From the NCBI GenBank assembly GCA_947164965.1, contig CAMUYR010000035.1, positions 1-36,806 of the forward strand: DNA of 36,806 bases, read 5' to 3'. The position numbers were made by a program, and so were the translations under genes. The notes below the pieces were generated by a model, which saw only the letters and a program-made list of their open reading frames with translations, had not been told where the DNA came from and searched no databases. Numbering within the stretch: position 1 is the stretch's first letter; every line of letters starts with the position of its first letter. Source of the DNA: an uncultured Prevotella sp. GTDB lineage: Bacteria; Bacteroidota; Bacteroidia; Bacteroidales; Bacteroidaceae. This document shows, in pieces, positions 24,496 through 33,111 of this stretch.

Positions 24496-26811
24496 ATGCA
24501 AAAGAATCTGGTAATTGTTGAGTCGCCTGCAAAGGCTAAGACCATAGAAAAGTTTCTCGGCAAAGACTTCAAGGTGATGTCGAGCTACGGTCATATTCGT
24601 GACCTCAAGAAAAAGGAGATGAGCATTGATCCCAATACGCTCGAACCTGAATATGAAATTCCTGAAGACAAGGAGAAGGTGGTCAAGGATCTGAGAACGC
24701 AAGCCGAAAAAGCCGAAAAGGTTTGGTTGGCATCCGATGAGGACCGTGAGGGAGAAGCCATCTCCTGGCATCTGTGCGAGGTGTTAGGATTGGACGAGAA
24801 AAAGACCAATCGTATCGTGTTCCACGAAATCACCAAGCCTGCCATCATGAATGCCATCGAGAATCCCCGTCATCTGGACATGAATCTGGTGAACGCCCAG
24901 CAGGCTCGTCGTGTGCTCGACCGTCTGGTAGGCTTCAAGTTGTCTCCCGTCTTGTGGCGTAAGGTGAAACCAGCGCTTTCAGCAGGTCGCGTGCAGAGTG
25001 TGGCTGTCCGACTGATTGTAGAACGCGAGCGCGAGATTCAGTCATTTGTCAGCGAGCCATTCTATAACATCAGCAGTATCTTTGCCATCACCAACAAAGA
25101 CGGTTCTCAGACTGAGGTGAAAGCAACGCTGGCACAGCGTCTGAAGACTCACGAAGAGGTAGAACAGCTGTTGGAACTGTGCAAAGAGGCTTCGTTTATG
25201 GTGGAAGCCGTCAACAAGAAGCCCATGAAGCGCACACCAGCGCCTCCATTCACCACGTCTACACTCCAGCAGGAAGCTGCCCGTAAGTTGGGATTCACCG
25301 TCAGCCAGACCATGATGGTTGCCCAGCACCTTTACGAACACGGACAGATTACCTATATGCGTACTGACTCTGTCAACCTCTCCAGTTTGTGTATCAATGC
25401 CAGCAAGGAGGAGATTACAAAGCTCTATGGCGAGGAATACTCAAAGGTACGTCAGTATCATACCAATTCTAAGGGCGCTCAGGAGGCTCATGAGGCTATC
25501 CGTCCTACCTATATGGACAAGCAGGCCATCGAGGGAACATCGCAGGAGCGTAAGCTCTACGACCTCATCTGGAAGCGCACCATCGCCAGTCAGATGGCAG
25601 ATGCCGTGATGGAGAAGACAACGGCTGACATCAGTATCAATAATCAGACAAAAGCAAACAACAACGCTTCATTCGTAGCCACTGGTGAGGTGGTTAAATT
25701 TGATGGCTTCCTCAAGATATACCGCGAGTCATCTGACGATGACGAGCAGGAGGAAGAGAGCCATATCCTGCCTCCATTGAAGAAGGGTATGGAACTGACG
25801 CGTCGCGAGATTCAGGCTACTGAGCGCTTCAGTCAGGGTCCACAGCGTTACACTGAAGCATCGCTGGTACACAAGCTGGAGGAACTGGGCATTGGCCGTC
25901 CTTCTACCTACGCACCAACGATTTCCACCATCCAACAGCGCGAATACGTACATAAAGGCGACCAGAAAGGCGAAGAGCGCAGCTACACTATCGACATCCT
26001 GAAGGGTAAGGTAGTCACCCAGAAGACGCGTCATGAGATTGCAGGTTCTGACAAAGGCAAGCTGTTGCCTACAGATATCGGACTGGTTGTCAACGACTTC
26101 CTGATGCAGTACTTCCCTGGTATCATGGACTATAACTTCACTGCTAAGGTCGAACAAGACTTCGATAAGATAGCAGAAGGCGACGAGAAGTGGAAGGATA
26201 TGATGAAGGCGTTCTATAAGAGCTTCGAGCCTACTGTCGAAAAGACGATGAATGCCCGTCAGGAGCATAAGGCTGGCGAGCGCCACTTAGGTATCGACCC
26301 CAAGTCTGGCAAGCCTGTCTTCGTAAAGATCGGCCGCTTCGGACCTGTTGTACAGATAGGTTCTGCAGAAGATGCCGACAAGCCCCAGTTTGCCCAGTTG
26401 CCCAGCGACAAGAGCATTGAGACCGTAACTCTCGACGAGGCATTGGAACTCTTCAAGCTTCCTCGCACCGTTGGTGAATACGAGGGTGAAAAGGTGGTGA
26501 TTGGTGCTGGACGCTTCGGCCCCTACATCCTGCACATGAAGAAATACACTTCGCTGCCTAAGGATGCCGATCCTATGGCTATCACGCTGGAAGAAGCCGT
26601 GAAGCTGATCAACGAGAAACGTCAGCAGGAAACCAACAAGCACATGAAGTCATTCGACGAAGACAGCAAGCTGGAAGTGCTCAACGGACGCTACGGCCCC
26701 TATCTGGCCTACGACGGCAAGAACTATCGCATCGCCAAGGCCCTGCACGCCAAAGCTGCCGAGCTGACTTACGACGAGTGTATGGCCATCATTGAAAAGC
26801 AGAAGAAATGA
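24496..26811 (+). CDS. topA: DNA topoisomerase I (type IA)
   Basis: 771 residues. N-terminal TOPRIM domain (LVIVESPAKAKTIEKFLG and the DEDREGEAISWH acidic triad), then the topoisomerase core with the DNA-cleaving Tyr287 in the ITYMRTDSVNLS motif. The C-terminal part has three repeats around GRFGPVVQIG, GRFGPYILHM and GRYGPYLAYD; these are the topoisomerase C-terminal repeats without zinc-binding cysteines, as usual in Bacteroidota. It relaxes negative supercoils. The gene overlaps aroK by 4 nt (ATGA). Confidence 0.96.
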   Translation: MQKNLVIVESPAKAKTIEKFLGKDFKVMSSYGHIRDLKKKEMSIDPNTLEPEYEIPEDKEKVVKDLRTQAEKAEKVWLASDEDREGEAISWHLCEVLGLDEKKTNRIVFHEITKPAIMNAIENPRHLDMNLVNAQQARRVLDRLVGFKLSPVLWRKVKPALSAGRVQSVAVRLIVEREREIQSFVSEPFYNISSIFAITNKDGSQTEVKATLAQRLKTHEEVEQLLELCKEASFMVEAVNKKPMKRTPAPPFTTSTLQQEAARKLGFTVSQTMMVAQHLYEHGQITYMRTDSVNLSSLCINASKEEITKLYGEEYSKVRQYHTNSKGAQEAHEAIRPTYMDKQAIEGTSQERKLYDLIWKRTIASQMADAVMEKTTADISINNQTKANNNASFVATGEVVKFDGFLKIYRESSDDDEQEEESHILPPLKKGMELTRREIQATERFSQGPQRYTEASLVHKLEELGIGRPSTYAPTISTIQQREYVHKGDQKGEERSYTIDILKGKVVTQKTRHEIAGSDKGKLLPTDIGLVVNDFLMQYFPGIMDYNFTAKVEQDFDKIAEGDEKWKDMMKAFYKSFEPTVEKTMNARQEHKAGERHLGIDPKSGKPVFVKIGRFGPVVQIGSAEDADKPQFAQLPSDKSIETVTLDEALELFKLPRTVGEYEGEKVVIGAGRFGPYILHMKKYTSLPKDADPMAITLEEAVKLINEKRQQETNKHMKSFDEDSKLEVLNGRYGPYLAYDGKNYRIAKALHAKAAELTYDECMAIIEKQKK

Positions 26812-27335
26812 GGCGTATTATCCTGATAGGATATATGGGGTCTGGCAAGACCACCGTGGGCAGAGCCCTGTCAAAAGAGACGGGCATGATGTTCTACGAC
26901 TTAGACTGGTACATCGAAAGCCGTATGCGTAAGACGGTAGCCCAGATCTTTGCAGAAAAAGGGGAAGAGGGCTTCCGCAAGATAGAGTATAACATGTTGC
27001 ACGAAGTGGCAGAATTCGAGAATGTCATCATCAGCTGTGGTGGAGGCACTCCCTGCTTCTTCGACAATATGGACTATCTGAACCAGCAGGGCGATGTGGT
27101 ATATCTGAAGTGTGAGCCTGAGACATTGTATAAGCATCTCCTGATGGGAAAGGTGGAGCGTCCGCTCATCAAGGGCAAAACACCTGAAGAGCTGATAGCC
27201 TATATCACGAACCATCTGGCTGAGCGTGAACCGTTCTATAGTCGTGCCCAACATACGCTCGATGTCACCGTACTCGATGAGTATGACAAGATAAAAACCA
27301 GCGTTGCAGCGCTGCGAAAGCTGTTAAACCTATAA
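26808..27335 (+). CDS. aroK: Shikimate kinase
   Basis: 175 residues: P-loop GYMGSGKTT (residues 8-16), the DLDWYIE shikimate/Mg site, the SCGGGTPC substrate loop and the KVERPLI lid Arg. It phosphorylates shikimate at the 3-OH in chorismate synthesis. The start ATG overlaps the topA stop, so translation is coupled; speA follows after 30 nt without a visible promoter. Confidence 0.95.
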   Translation: MRRIILIGYMGSGKTTVGRALSKETGMMFYDLDWYIESRMRKTVAQIFAEKGEEGFRKIEYNMLHEVAEFENVIISCGGGTPCFFDNMDYLNQQGDVVYLKCEPETLYKHLLMGKVERPLIKGKTPEELIAYITNHLAEREPFYSRAQHTLDVTVLDEYDKIKTSVAALRKLLNL

Positions 27336-27365
27336 AACCGAACTACCCATTTATTAATTAAGCAT

Positions 27366-29258
27366 ATGAAGAAATGGACCATCGATGACTCCAAGGAGCT
27401 CTACAACATCAACGGCTGGGGTACCAGCTACTTTGGTATCAACGAACAGGGAAACGTCTACGTGACCCCTTGTAAGGACAACACGCAGATTGACATCCGT
27501 GACGTGATGGACGAATTGGCACTGCGCGATGTGCAGTCGCCAGTACTATTGCGCTTCCCAGATATTCTCGATAACCGTATCGAGAAGACGTGGAGTTGCT
27601 TTAAGAAGGCTGCCGAAGAGTATGACTACAAGGCTGAGAACTATGTGGTGTTCCCCATCAAGGTCAACCAGATGCAGCCCGTCGTCGAGGAGATTATCTC
27701 GCACGGACGTAAGTTTAACCTGGGCATCGAGGCTGGTTCCAAACCTGAGCTGCATGCGGTGATTGCCGTACAGTGTCAGAGCGACTCCATCATCATCTGC
27801 AATGGTTATAAGGACCAGTCGTACATCGAGCTGGCCCTGCTGGCACAGAAAATGGGCAAACGCATCTTCATCGTGGTCGAGAAACTCAACGAGTTGGAGA
27901 TTATTGCGCGCGAAGCCAAGAAACTGGGCGTCAAGCCTAACATCGGCATTCGCATCAAGCTAGCTAGCAGTGGTAGTGGTAAATGGGAAGAGAGCGGTGG
28001 CGATGCTTCTAAGTTCGGTCTGACGAGTGCTGAGCTGCTGGAAGCGCTGGAGATGCTGGACAAGAAGGATATGCGCGACTGTCTGCGACTGATCCATTTC
28101 CATATCGGCTCGCAGATTACCAAGATTCGTCGCATACAGACTGCCTTACGCGAGGCTTCGCAGTTCTATGTACAGCTGCATAAGATGGGCTATAAGGTCG
28201 ACTTCGTAGACTGTGGTGGTGGTCTGGGCGTCGACTACGACGGCACGCGTTCTCCCTCTAGTGAGAGTAGTGTCAACTACTCTATCCAAGAGTATGTCAA
28301 CGACTGTATCTACACCTTTGTCGATGCTGCCAACCGTAATGACATCCCCCACCCCAACCTGATTACGGAGAGCGGACGCTCATTGGCTGCCCACCATTCT
28401 GTCTTGGTCATCGATGTGCTGGAGACAGCCTCGCTGCCTGAGATGCCTGAGGAGTTTGAGCCTGACGAGAACTCACACCAGCTGGTGAAGGACCTCTACG
28501 AGATCTGGGATAACCTAACGCCTCGTAATGTCTTGGAGGACTGGCACGATGCTGAGCAGATTCGTGAAGAAGTGCTCGACCTCTTTGCTCATGGTATCGT
28601 CGACCTCAAGACACGTGCTGAGGTAGAGGCTATGTATTGGAGTGTCTGTCATGAGATTCATGCTTTGGCCAAGAACCTGAAGCATGTACCTGAGGAATTG
28701 ATGAACATCGACAAGCTATTGGCAGACAAGTACTTCTGCAACTTCTCGCTGTTCCAGTCATTACCCGACTCCTGGGCCATCGATCAGGTATTCCCCATCA
28801 TGCCCATCCAGCGTCTCAACGAGCGTCCTACACGTAATGCTACTATTCAGGACATCACATGTGACTCGGATGGCAAGATAGCCAACTTCGCTACCAATCG
28901 CCATAACTCCCACTCGTTGCCCGTTCATGCATTAAAGAAGAACGAGAACTACTATCTGGGCGTATTCCTGGTAGGTGCCTATCAGGAAATCCTAGGCGAT
29001 ATGCACAACCTGTTTGGAGATACGACTGCTGTCCACATCTCCGTTAAGGACGGAACTTATCATATCGACCAGGTATTCGACGGCGAGACCGTAGAGGAAG
29101 TTTTGGAATATGTACAGTATAATCCTAAAAAACTGGTTCGCCAACTGGAAATCTGGGTGGCCAAGAGTGTCAAAGCAGGCAAGATCAGCCTGGAAGAAGG
29201 CAAAGAATTCCTTTCCAACTATCGCTCAGGCCTTTACGGATATACCTACTTGGAATAA
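27366..29258 (+). CDS. speA: Biosynthetic arginine decarboxylase
   Basis: 630 residues, full length for the SpeA family (fold type III, alanine-racemase-like). The PLP Lys99 lies in FPIKVNQM; the phosphate-binding glycine loop is DCGGGLGVDYDGT; the HFHIGSQ segment and the C-terminal beta-barrel Cys (CNFSLFQS) are present. It converts arginine to agmatine, the entry to polyamine synthesis in Bacteroidales. The gene is followed at 27 nt by an unusual P-loop lipoprotein and then argB, so degradation and synthesis of arginine-pathway metabolites sit together. Confidence 0.95.
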   Translation: MKKWTIDDSKELYNINGWGTSYFGINEQGNVYVTPCKDNTQIDIRDVMDELALRDVQSPVLLRFPDILDNRIEKTWSCFKKAAEEYDYKAENYVVFPIKVNQMQPVVEEIISHGRKFNLGIEAGSKPELHAVIAVQCQSDSIIICNGYKDQSYIELALLAQKMGKRIFIVVEKLNELEIIAREAKKLGVKPNIGIRIKLASSGSGKWEESGGDASKFGLTSAELLEALEMLDKKDMRDCLRLIHFHIGSQITKIRRIQTALREASQFYVQLHKMGYKVDFVDCGGGLGVDYDGTRSPSSESSVNYSIQEYVNDCIYTFVDAANRNDIPHPNLITESGRSLAAHHSVLVIDVLETASLPEMPEEFEPDENSHQLVKDLYEIWDNLTPRNVLEDWHDAEQIREEVLDLFAHGIVDLKTRAEVEAMYWSVCHEIHALAKNLKHVPEELMNIDKLLADKYFCNFSLFQSLPDSWAIDQVFPIMPIQRLNERPTRNATIQDITCDSDGKIANFATNRHNSHSLPVHALKKNENYYLGVFLVGAYQEILGDMHNLFGDTTAVHISVKDGTYHIDQVFDGETVEEVLEYVQYNPKKLVRQLEIWVAKSVKAGKISLEEGKEFLSNYRSGLYGYTYLE

Positions 29259-29285
29259 AACTTAATCATTAAATCTAAAAGAACT

Positions 29286-30227
29286 ATGTATCTGAAATCA
29301 ACAAAACCTATCATCGGCATCCTGTTAGTAGCAGTGATGTCTTTGATGTGCTCCTGTAAATCGCAGCTGGCCCTCCAACAGGCACAGTCTATCGAGTCGC
29401 CACAGCCTCAGCTTGTCAATCAGGAGGCTGCCGTATGGGCTCAGACGCATGCCGGTGCTCTTATCGACAAATATCTGAAGGATGCAGGCAACAAACTCGA
29501 TCCTGACGAGATGCGTAAACTTTTTACTCCCATTGGCTATGACGGAGGCACCAATACGACCAGCTACCGTGATGCTGAGAAGGTATTGGTCGACACCCTT
29601 TATGCTGTTATGCTACAGCGTGCCATTGCTGCAGGTAATACCAGTATTGTCATCTTTACAGGTCCCTCAGCCAGCGGAAAGAGTACAGCCACTAAGACGA
29701 TGGACTTCTCGAAGACCGGACTCGTTTATGATGCTGCCTTCAACTCATATAAGAAGCTTTCTACTGCTGTCAAGCGTGCCCAGGATGCAGGCATGAAGAA
29801 GATTACGATTATTGCTGTTTACAACACGATCCGCAACTGTTTCAAGAACTCGCTGGATAGAGGCAAGGTCACCAATCGTTTCATTCATGTACCTTACATG
29901 ATTTCATCCTTCAAGAACAATATCCGCAAGATGGAACTGATGAAGCAGAACTTCCCTGATCTGGAATACATCTGCTTGGACAAGAGCGATAACCAATATG
30001 CTAAACCAGTATCCTTGGACGACGCCATCCGTTGGAACTTCGATGTCAGCCAGGAGGATATCCACGAACTCTTTACCTATATCAGCAATGAAATTGACTG
30101 TAGAGGACTTACAAAACATCAGCTTGCCTATATCACGGGAGACATACTGTCAATTGAGGGACTGTCAGATTCCAATAAAGCTCTGGCCCAAGACATTGAT
30201 AGAAGAATACGTGAGATGCCAAGATGA
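29286..30227 (+). CDS. Lipoprotein with a P-loop kinase-like (zeta-toxin-like) domain
   Basis: 313 residues. The N-terminus is a typical lipoprotein signal: Lys4/Lys7, a hydrophobic core, and MCSC with Cys24 as likely lipidation site. After a linker and a helical region comes VIFTGPSASGKST (Walker A at residues 126-134), a beta-strand with Asp149 (LVYDAAF), a second strand ITIIAVYN, and a basic segment with Arg192/Arg198 before HVPYMISS. This order resembles zeta-toxin/UDP-sugar kinase P-loop folds. I do not recognise a named family. A nucleotide-binding kinase fold behind a lipoprotein signal is odd because the periplasm lacks ATP. It sits 27 nt after speA and 58 nt before argB, with no promoter of its own. 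Confidence 0.7.
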   Translation: MYLKSTKPIIGILLVAVMSLMCSCKSQLALQQAQSIESPQPQLVNQEAAVWAQTHAGALIDKYLKDAGNKLDPDEMRKLFTPIGYDGGTNTTSYRDAEKVLVDTLYAVMLQRAIAAGNTSIVIFTGPSASGKSTATKTMDFSKTGLVYDAAFNSYKKLSTAVKRAQDAGMKKITIIAVYNTIRNCFKNSLDRGKVTNRFIHVPYMISSFKNNIRKMELMKQNFPDLEYICLDKSDNQYAKPVSLDDAIRWNFDVSQEDIHELFTYISNEIDCRGLTKHQLAYITGDILSIEGLSDSNKALAQDIDRRIREMPR

Positions 30228-30285
30228 GATCATTACAGAAGCATGGGAAAAATCTTCCCTTGGCTTAGGAGACTTATAGATTGTT

Positions 30286-31059
30286 ATGAAAGAGAAAATA
30301 ACCATTGTAAAAGTGGGTGGAGCTGTGGTTGAGGACGAACTACAGCTCTCTCAGTTGTTACGCGACTTCTCAGCTATTGAGGGGCGCAAGGTGTTAGTAC
30401 ACGGCGGTGGGCGCAAGGCTACGAAGATGGCTGAGCGTCTGGGCATTGAGACACAGATGGTCAATGGACGTCGCATCACGGATAGCGATATGCTGGAGGT
30501 GGTGACGATGGTGTATGGCGGACTGGTCAATAAGAATCTGGTGGCTCGTCTGCAGGCCAATGGTGTGAATGCCATAGGTCTGACGGGTGCCGATGCTGAT
30601 GTCATCCGCAGCCATAAGCGTCCATTAAAGGATGGTATCGATTATGGGTGGGTAGGCGACGTTGACAACGTCGCACACAAAACCCTGTCACACCTCATTG
30701 AGGCTGGTATCACTCCCGTGATGGCACCTCTGACGCACGATGGCGAGGGCCACATCCTGAACACCAATGCCGACACCATCGCCTCAGAAACGGCCAAGGC
30801 ACTGGCTAAGGATTACGACGTGACACTCATCTTCTCATTCGAGAAGAAAGGTGTACTGAGCAATCCTGATGACGATGATTCAGTGATTCCCACCATCACG
30901 CGTACCTTATTTGAAAAGTATAAGGCCGATGGCACTATCTCTGGTGGCATGCTTCCAAAGATAGAGAATGCACTCAGCGCTGTCGATGCTGGCGTTTCCA
31001 GAGTTATCATCACACTGGCTACAGCCATTGACGGACAACACGGCACAGTCATCGAGTAA
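30286..31059 (+). CDS. argB: Acetylglutamate kinase
   Basis: 257 residues of the amino-acid kinase family: N-terminal KVGGAVVED, LVHGGGRKATKMAERLG for acetylglutamate binding, NGRRITD, and the C-terminal GGMLPKIENAL segment. It makes N-acetylglutamyl phosphate in arginine biosynthesis. The N-terminal helix used for arginine feedback in hexameric enzymes is absent, so it may be insensitive to arginine. The other arg genes are not here; an ECF sigma gene follows after 11 nt. Confidence 0.94.
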   Translation: MKEKITIVKVGGAVVEDELQLSQLLRDFSAIEGRKVLVHGGGRKATKMAERLGIETQMVNGRRITDSDMLEVVTMVYGGLVNKNLVARLQANGVNAIGLTGADADVIRSHKRPLKDGIDYGWVGDVDNVAHKTLSHLIEAGITPVMAPLTHDGEGHILNTNADTIASETAKALAKDYDVTLIFSFEKKGVLSNPDDDDSVIPTITRTLFEKYKADGTISGGMLPKIENALSAVDAGVSRVIITLATAIDGQHGTVIE

Positions 31060-31070
31060 TAAATCAAGGA

Positions 31071-31586
31071 ATGAAGAACATCAGTTTCCAGACACATATC
31101 CTTCCCCTAAAGAACCAACTCTTCAGGATGGCACTCCGCATCACCATGAATCCTGCGGATGCTGAGGATGTGGTTCAGGAAACGATGATGAAGGTCTGGA
31201 ACCGTCGCGACGACTGGGAACAGATAGAATCCATCGAAGCCTTCTGCCTCACCATCTGTCGTAATGTGGCTCTCGACAAGTTGCGTCGCAAGGACCATCA
31301 GGCACAATCGCTCGACGAGACCATCGATCCCACCGATCGCAGGACAGCATCCAATCCTGAAGAACAGACCGTGCAGAGCGACCGTGTACAACTGGTTCGC
31401 ACGCTTATCAGCCAACTTCCTGAGAAACAACGCAGTTGTATGCAGTTGCGCGATATCGAGGGTAAGAGCTATAAAGATATCGCCACCATCCTCGAGATGA
31501 CTGAGGAACAGGTGAAAATCAACATCTTCCGTGCCCGCCAAACCATTAGAGACCGCTTCCAGAAAGCAGAAAAATACGGTATCTGA
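31071..31586 (+). CDS. ECF-type RNA polymerase sigma factor
   Basis: 171 residues. Region sigma-2 is seen in DAEDVVQETMMKVWNRRD (residues about 23-40) and sigma-4 in LPEKQRSCMQLRDIEGKSY followed by the helix-turn-helix ...EEQVKINIFRARQTIRD. Lacking sigma-1 and sigma-3 it belongs to the ECF group. It is followed by a membrane protein of anti-sigma type with an ECF-like promoter between them. It lies only 11 nt after argB, so basal expression probably comes from the upstream run. Confidence 0.92.
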   Translation: MKNISFQTHILPLKNQLFRMALRITMNPADAEDVVQETMMKVWNRRDDWEQIESIEAFCLTICRNVALDKLRRKDHQAQSLDETIDPTDRRTASNPEEQTVQSDRVQLVRTLISQLPEKQRSCMQLRDIEGKSYKDIATILEMTEEQVKINIFRARQTIRDRFQKAEKYGI

Positions 31587-31605
31587 ATTTTTTTTTGCGA
31601 TTTCT

Positions 31606-31630
31606 GTAACTTTCCGATTTTACAAACGTC
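31606..31630 (+). promoter_or_regulatory. Putative ECF-type promoter (GTAAC-N16-CGTC)
   Basis: GTAAC at 31606-31610 and CGTC at 31627-31630, 16 nt apart. This is the general layout of ECF promoters (AAC-containing -35, CGTC -10) and differs from the housekeeping TAnnTTTG type. It lies after the sigma gene stop and 30 nt before the anti-sigma ATG. Confidence 0.5.
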
Positions 31631-31659
31631 ATTTATTATAGAGAACCCAAAAGAACGGT

Positions 31660-32142
31660 ATGGATTATAAGTACATCGAACAACTATTAGAGCGCTATTG
31701 GAACGCTGAGACCTCCCTTGAGGAGGAAAGCATCCTGCGCACCTTCTTCAGCCAGAAGGACATTCCGGCTGAGATGGAGCCCCTGCGTGCGCTCTTTACC
31801 GACGAGGCCTGTGGCCAGACGTTGGGCGATGACTTTGATGCCCGTATACTGGAGATGATTAGTGAAGACGAAGCTCCCAAGACCGTGAAGGCTCGTGAGG
31901 TGAAGCTCAGCGAGAGTCTGATGCCCCTCTTCAAGGCTGCTGCTGTCGTTGCTATCATTCTCACTCTTGGCGGAGCTTTACAGGCTCCTTGGGACAACAG
32001 CTGGAACACACCTGAAGACTATGCTGCCATTCAGCAGAAGATTGATACGGTGGTTGCAGTACAGCCCATCCAAGCCGAGAACATCAGCGACGCTGCTTTG
32101 GACAGTACGAAGGTGCTGCTTCCTGAACAGACCAAGAACTAG
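31660..32142 (+). CDS. Putative anti-sigma factor, single-pass membrane protein
   Basis: 160 residues: a cytosolic N-terminus with ERYWNAETSLEEESILRTFF (a motif common in small Bacteroidota proteins encoded next to ECF sigma factors), one membrane helix about residues 88-108, and a short periplasmic tail rich in Gln/Asp. No Zn-binding HCC motif is seen. The role is inferred from position directly after the sigma gene and topology; homologues are often left as hypothetical. Confidence 0.65.
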   Translation: MDYKYIEQLLERYWNAETSLEEESILRTFFSQKDIPAEMEPLRALFTDEACGQTLGDDFDARILEMISEDEAPKTVKAREVKLSESLMPLFKAAAVVAIILTLGGALQAPWDNSWNTPEDYAAIQQKIDTVVAVQPIQAENISDAALDSTKVLLPEQTKN

Positions 32143-32270
32143 AATTTTTCTATGCTTTCTCTATATTATAAATCATGTTTAGTAAAACACAAGAAGAGGC
32201 TGTGAAGTCTCGACTTTTCGACCCAAGTAAGCGGTCGATTTCTCTCAAAATTTCATAACATACTAACGCT

Positions 32271-32311
32271 GAGCGGGCTGCTTCTGAAAAATTCAGAGAA
32301 GCAGCCCGCTC
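32271..32311. terminator. Strong hairpin between convergent units
   Basis: A 15-bp perfect stem, GAGCGGGCTGCTTCT (32271-32285) with its complement at 32297-32311, and an A/T loop. It lies between the anti-sigma gene (plus) and the CPBP gene (minus, stop at 32332). The T-tract after it is weak on both strands, but position and symmetry suit a bidirectional terminator. Confidence 0.7.
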
Positions 32312-32331
32312 GATTTGTATACTTTCCTGTT

Positions 32332-33099
32332 TTATTGTGCCCTACGCATCCAGAGATGCAGCTGGTAGAGGGCAGGCAACAGGATGAGCAGCGAGAATGC
32401 CACAGCCATCAGCACATGTTGTTCTGAACCCTTAAAGACGTGTATCAGTTTGATGTCTGGATCTGGATATACATGATAGAGGATATATGCCGCACTGTTA
32501 TTGGCCCAATGATAAGCCACTCCTGGCAGAATAGAACCTGTACGCCAGTACATCCATCCCAACAGTAAGCCAATCAGGAAGGCATGAGGCATCTGGGCGG
32601 GGTTAAAGTGAGCCAACGAGAAGAATACGGCTGAGAGAGCTATGGCACCCCAAGCGCCTAGTCTCTCAACACCCAGCAACGACTTCAGAATAGCGCCACG
32701 GAAAACAATCTCTTCAGACAGCGGCGCCAGCAAACCTATAGCCACATAGCCCCAACGGTCGGCCAGAATCATGTCAAACTCCTGTTCCACGATATTAGGC
32801 AATTCAGGCATGTGCTCCTGCATCCACAACGAAGGAATGATGGCACCCAACGATGCTACCACACTCCAAAAGAGCACATTCCAGGGACGTGTACGAATCC
32901 ATTTAGGCGACACTTTCGTCCAACGTGTCAACAGGAACACGGCAATGGTGACGATGCTGACGACTACCGTCGAGGTAATCAGCAGATAATTGGTGGTATC
33001 CGTCGTGTGAGTAATCTGCTTCCACAGGTAATCAACCAAGTAGCCTACCACTATCTGCAGACCCACAAACACCAAGATGTAACAAATAGCCTTTTTCAT
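32332..33099 (-). CDS. CPBP-family intramembrane glutamic endopeptidase
   Basis: 255 residues, about 7-8 membrane segments. CPBP/Rce1 motifs are complete: Glu129-Glu130...Arg134 (SEEIVFRG), His164 (SLAHF) and His197 (YHWANNS). These proteases cut within membranes; roles include prenyl-protein processing, peptide maturation and immunity in other bacteria. The substrate here is unknown. Last gene of an operon with the P-type ATPase and ribF (12 nt after ribF). Confidence 0.88.
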   Translation of the reverse strand: MKKAICYILVFVGLQIVVGYLVDYLWKQITHTTDTTNYLLITSTVVVSIVTIAVFLLTRWTKVSPKWIRTRPWNVLFWSVVASLGAIIPSLWMQEHMPELPNIVEQEFDMILADRWGYVAIGLLAPLSEEIVFRGAILKSLLGVERLGAWGAIALSAVFFSLAHFNPAQMPHAFLIGLLLGWMYWRTGSILPGVAYHWANNSAAYILYHVYPDPDIKLIHVFKGSEQHVLMAVAFSLLILLPALYQLHLWMRRAQ

Positions 33100-33111
33100 A
33101 TCCTATATGAA

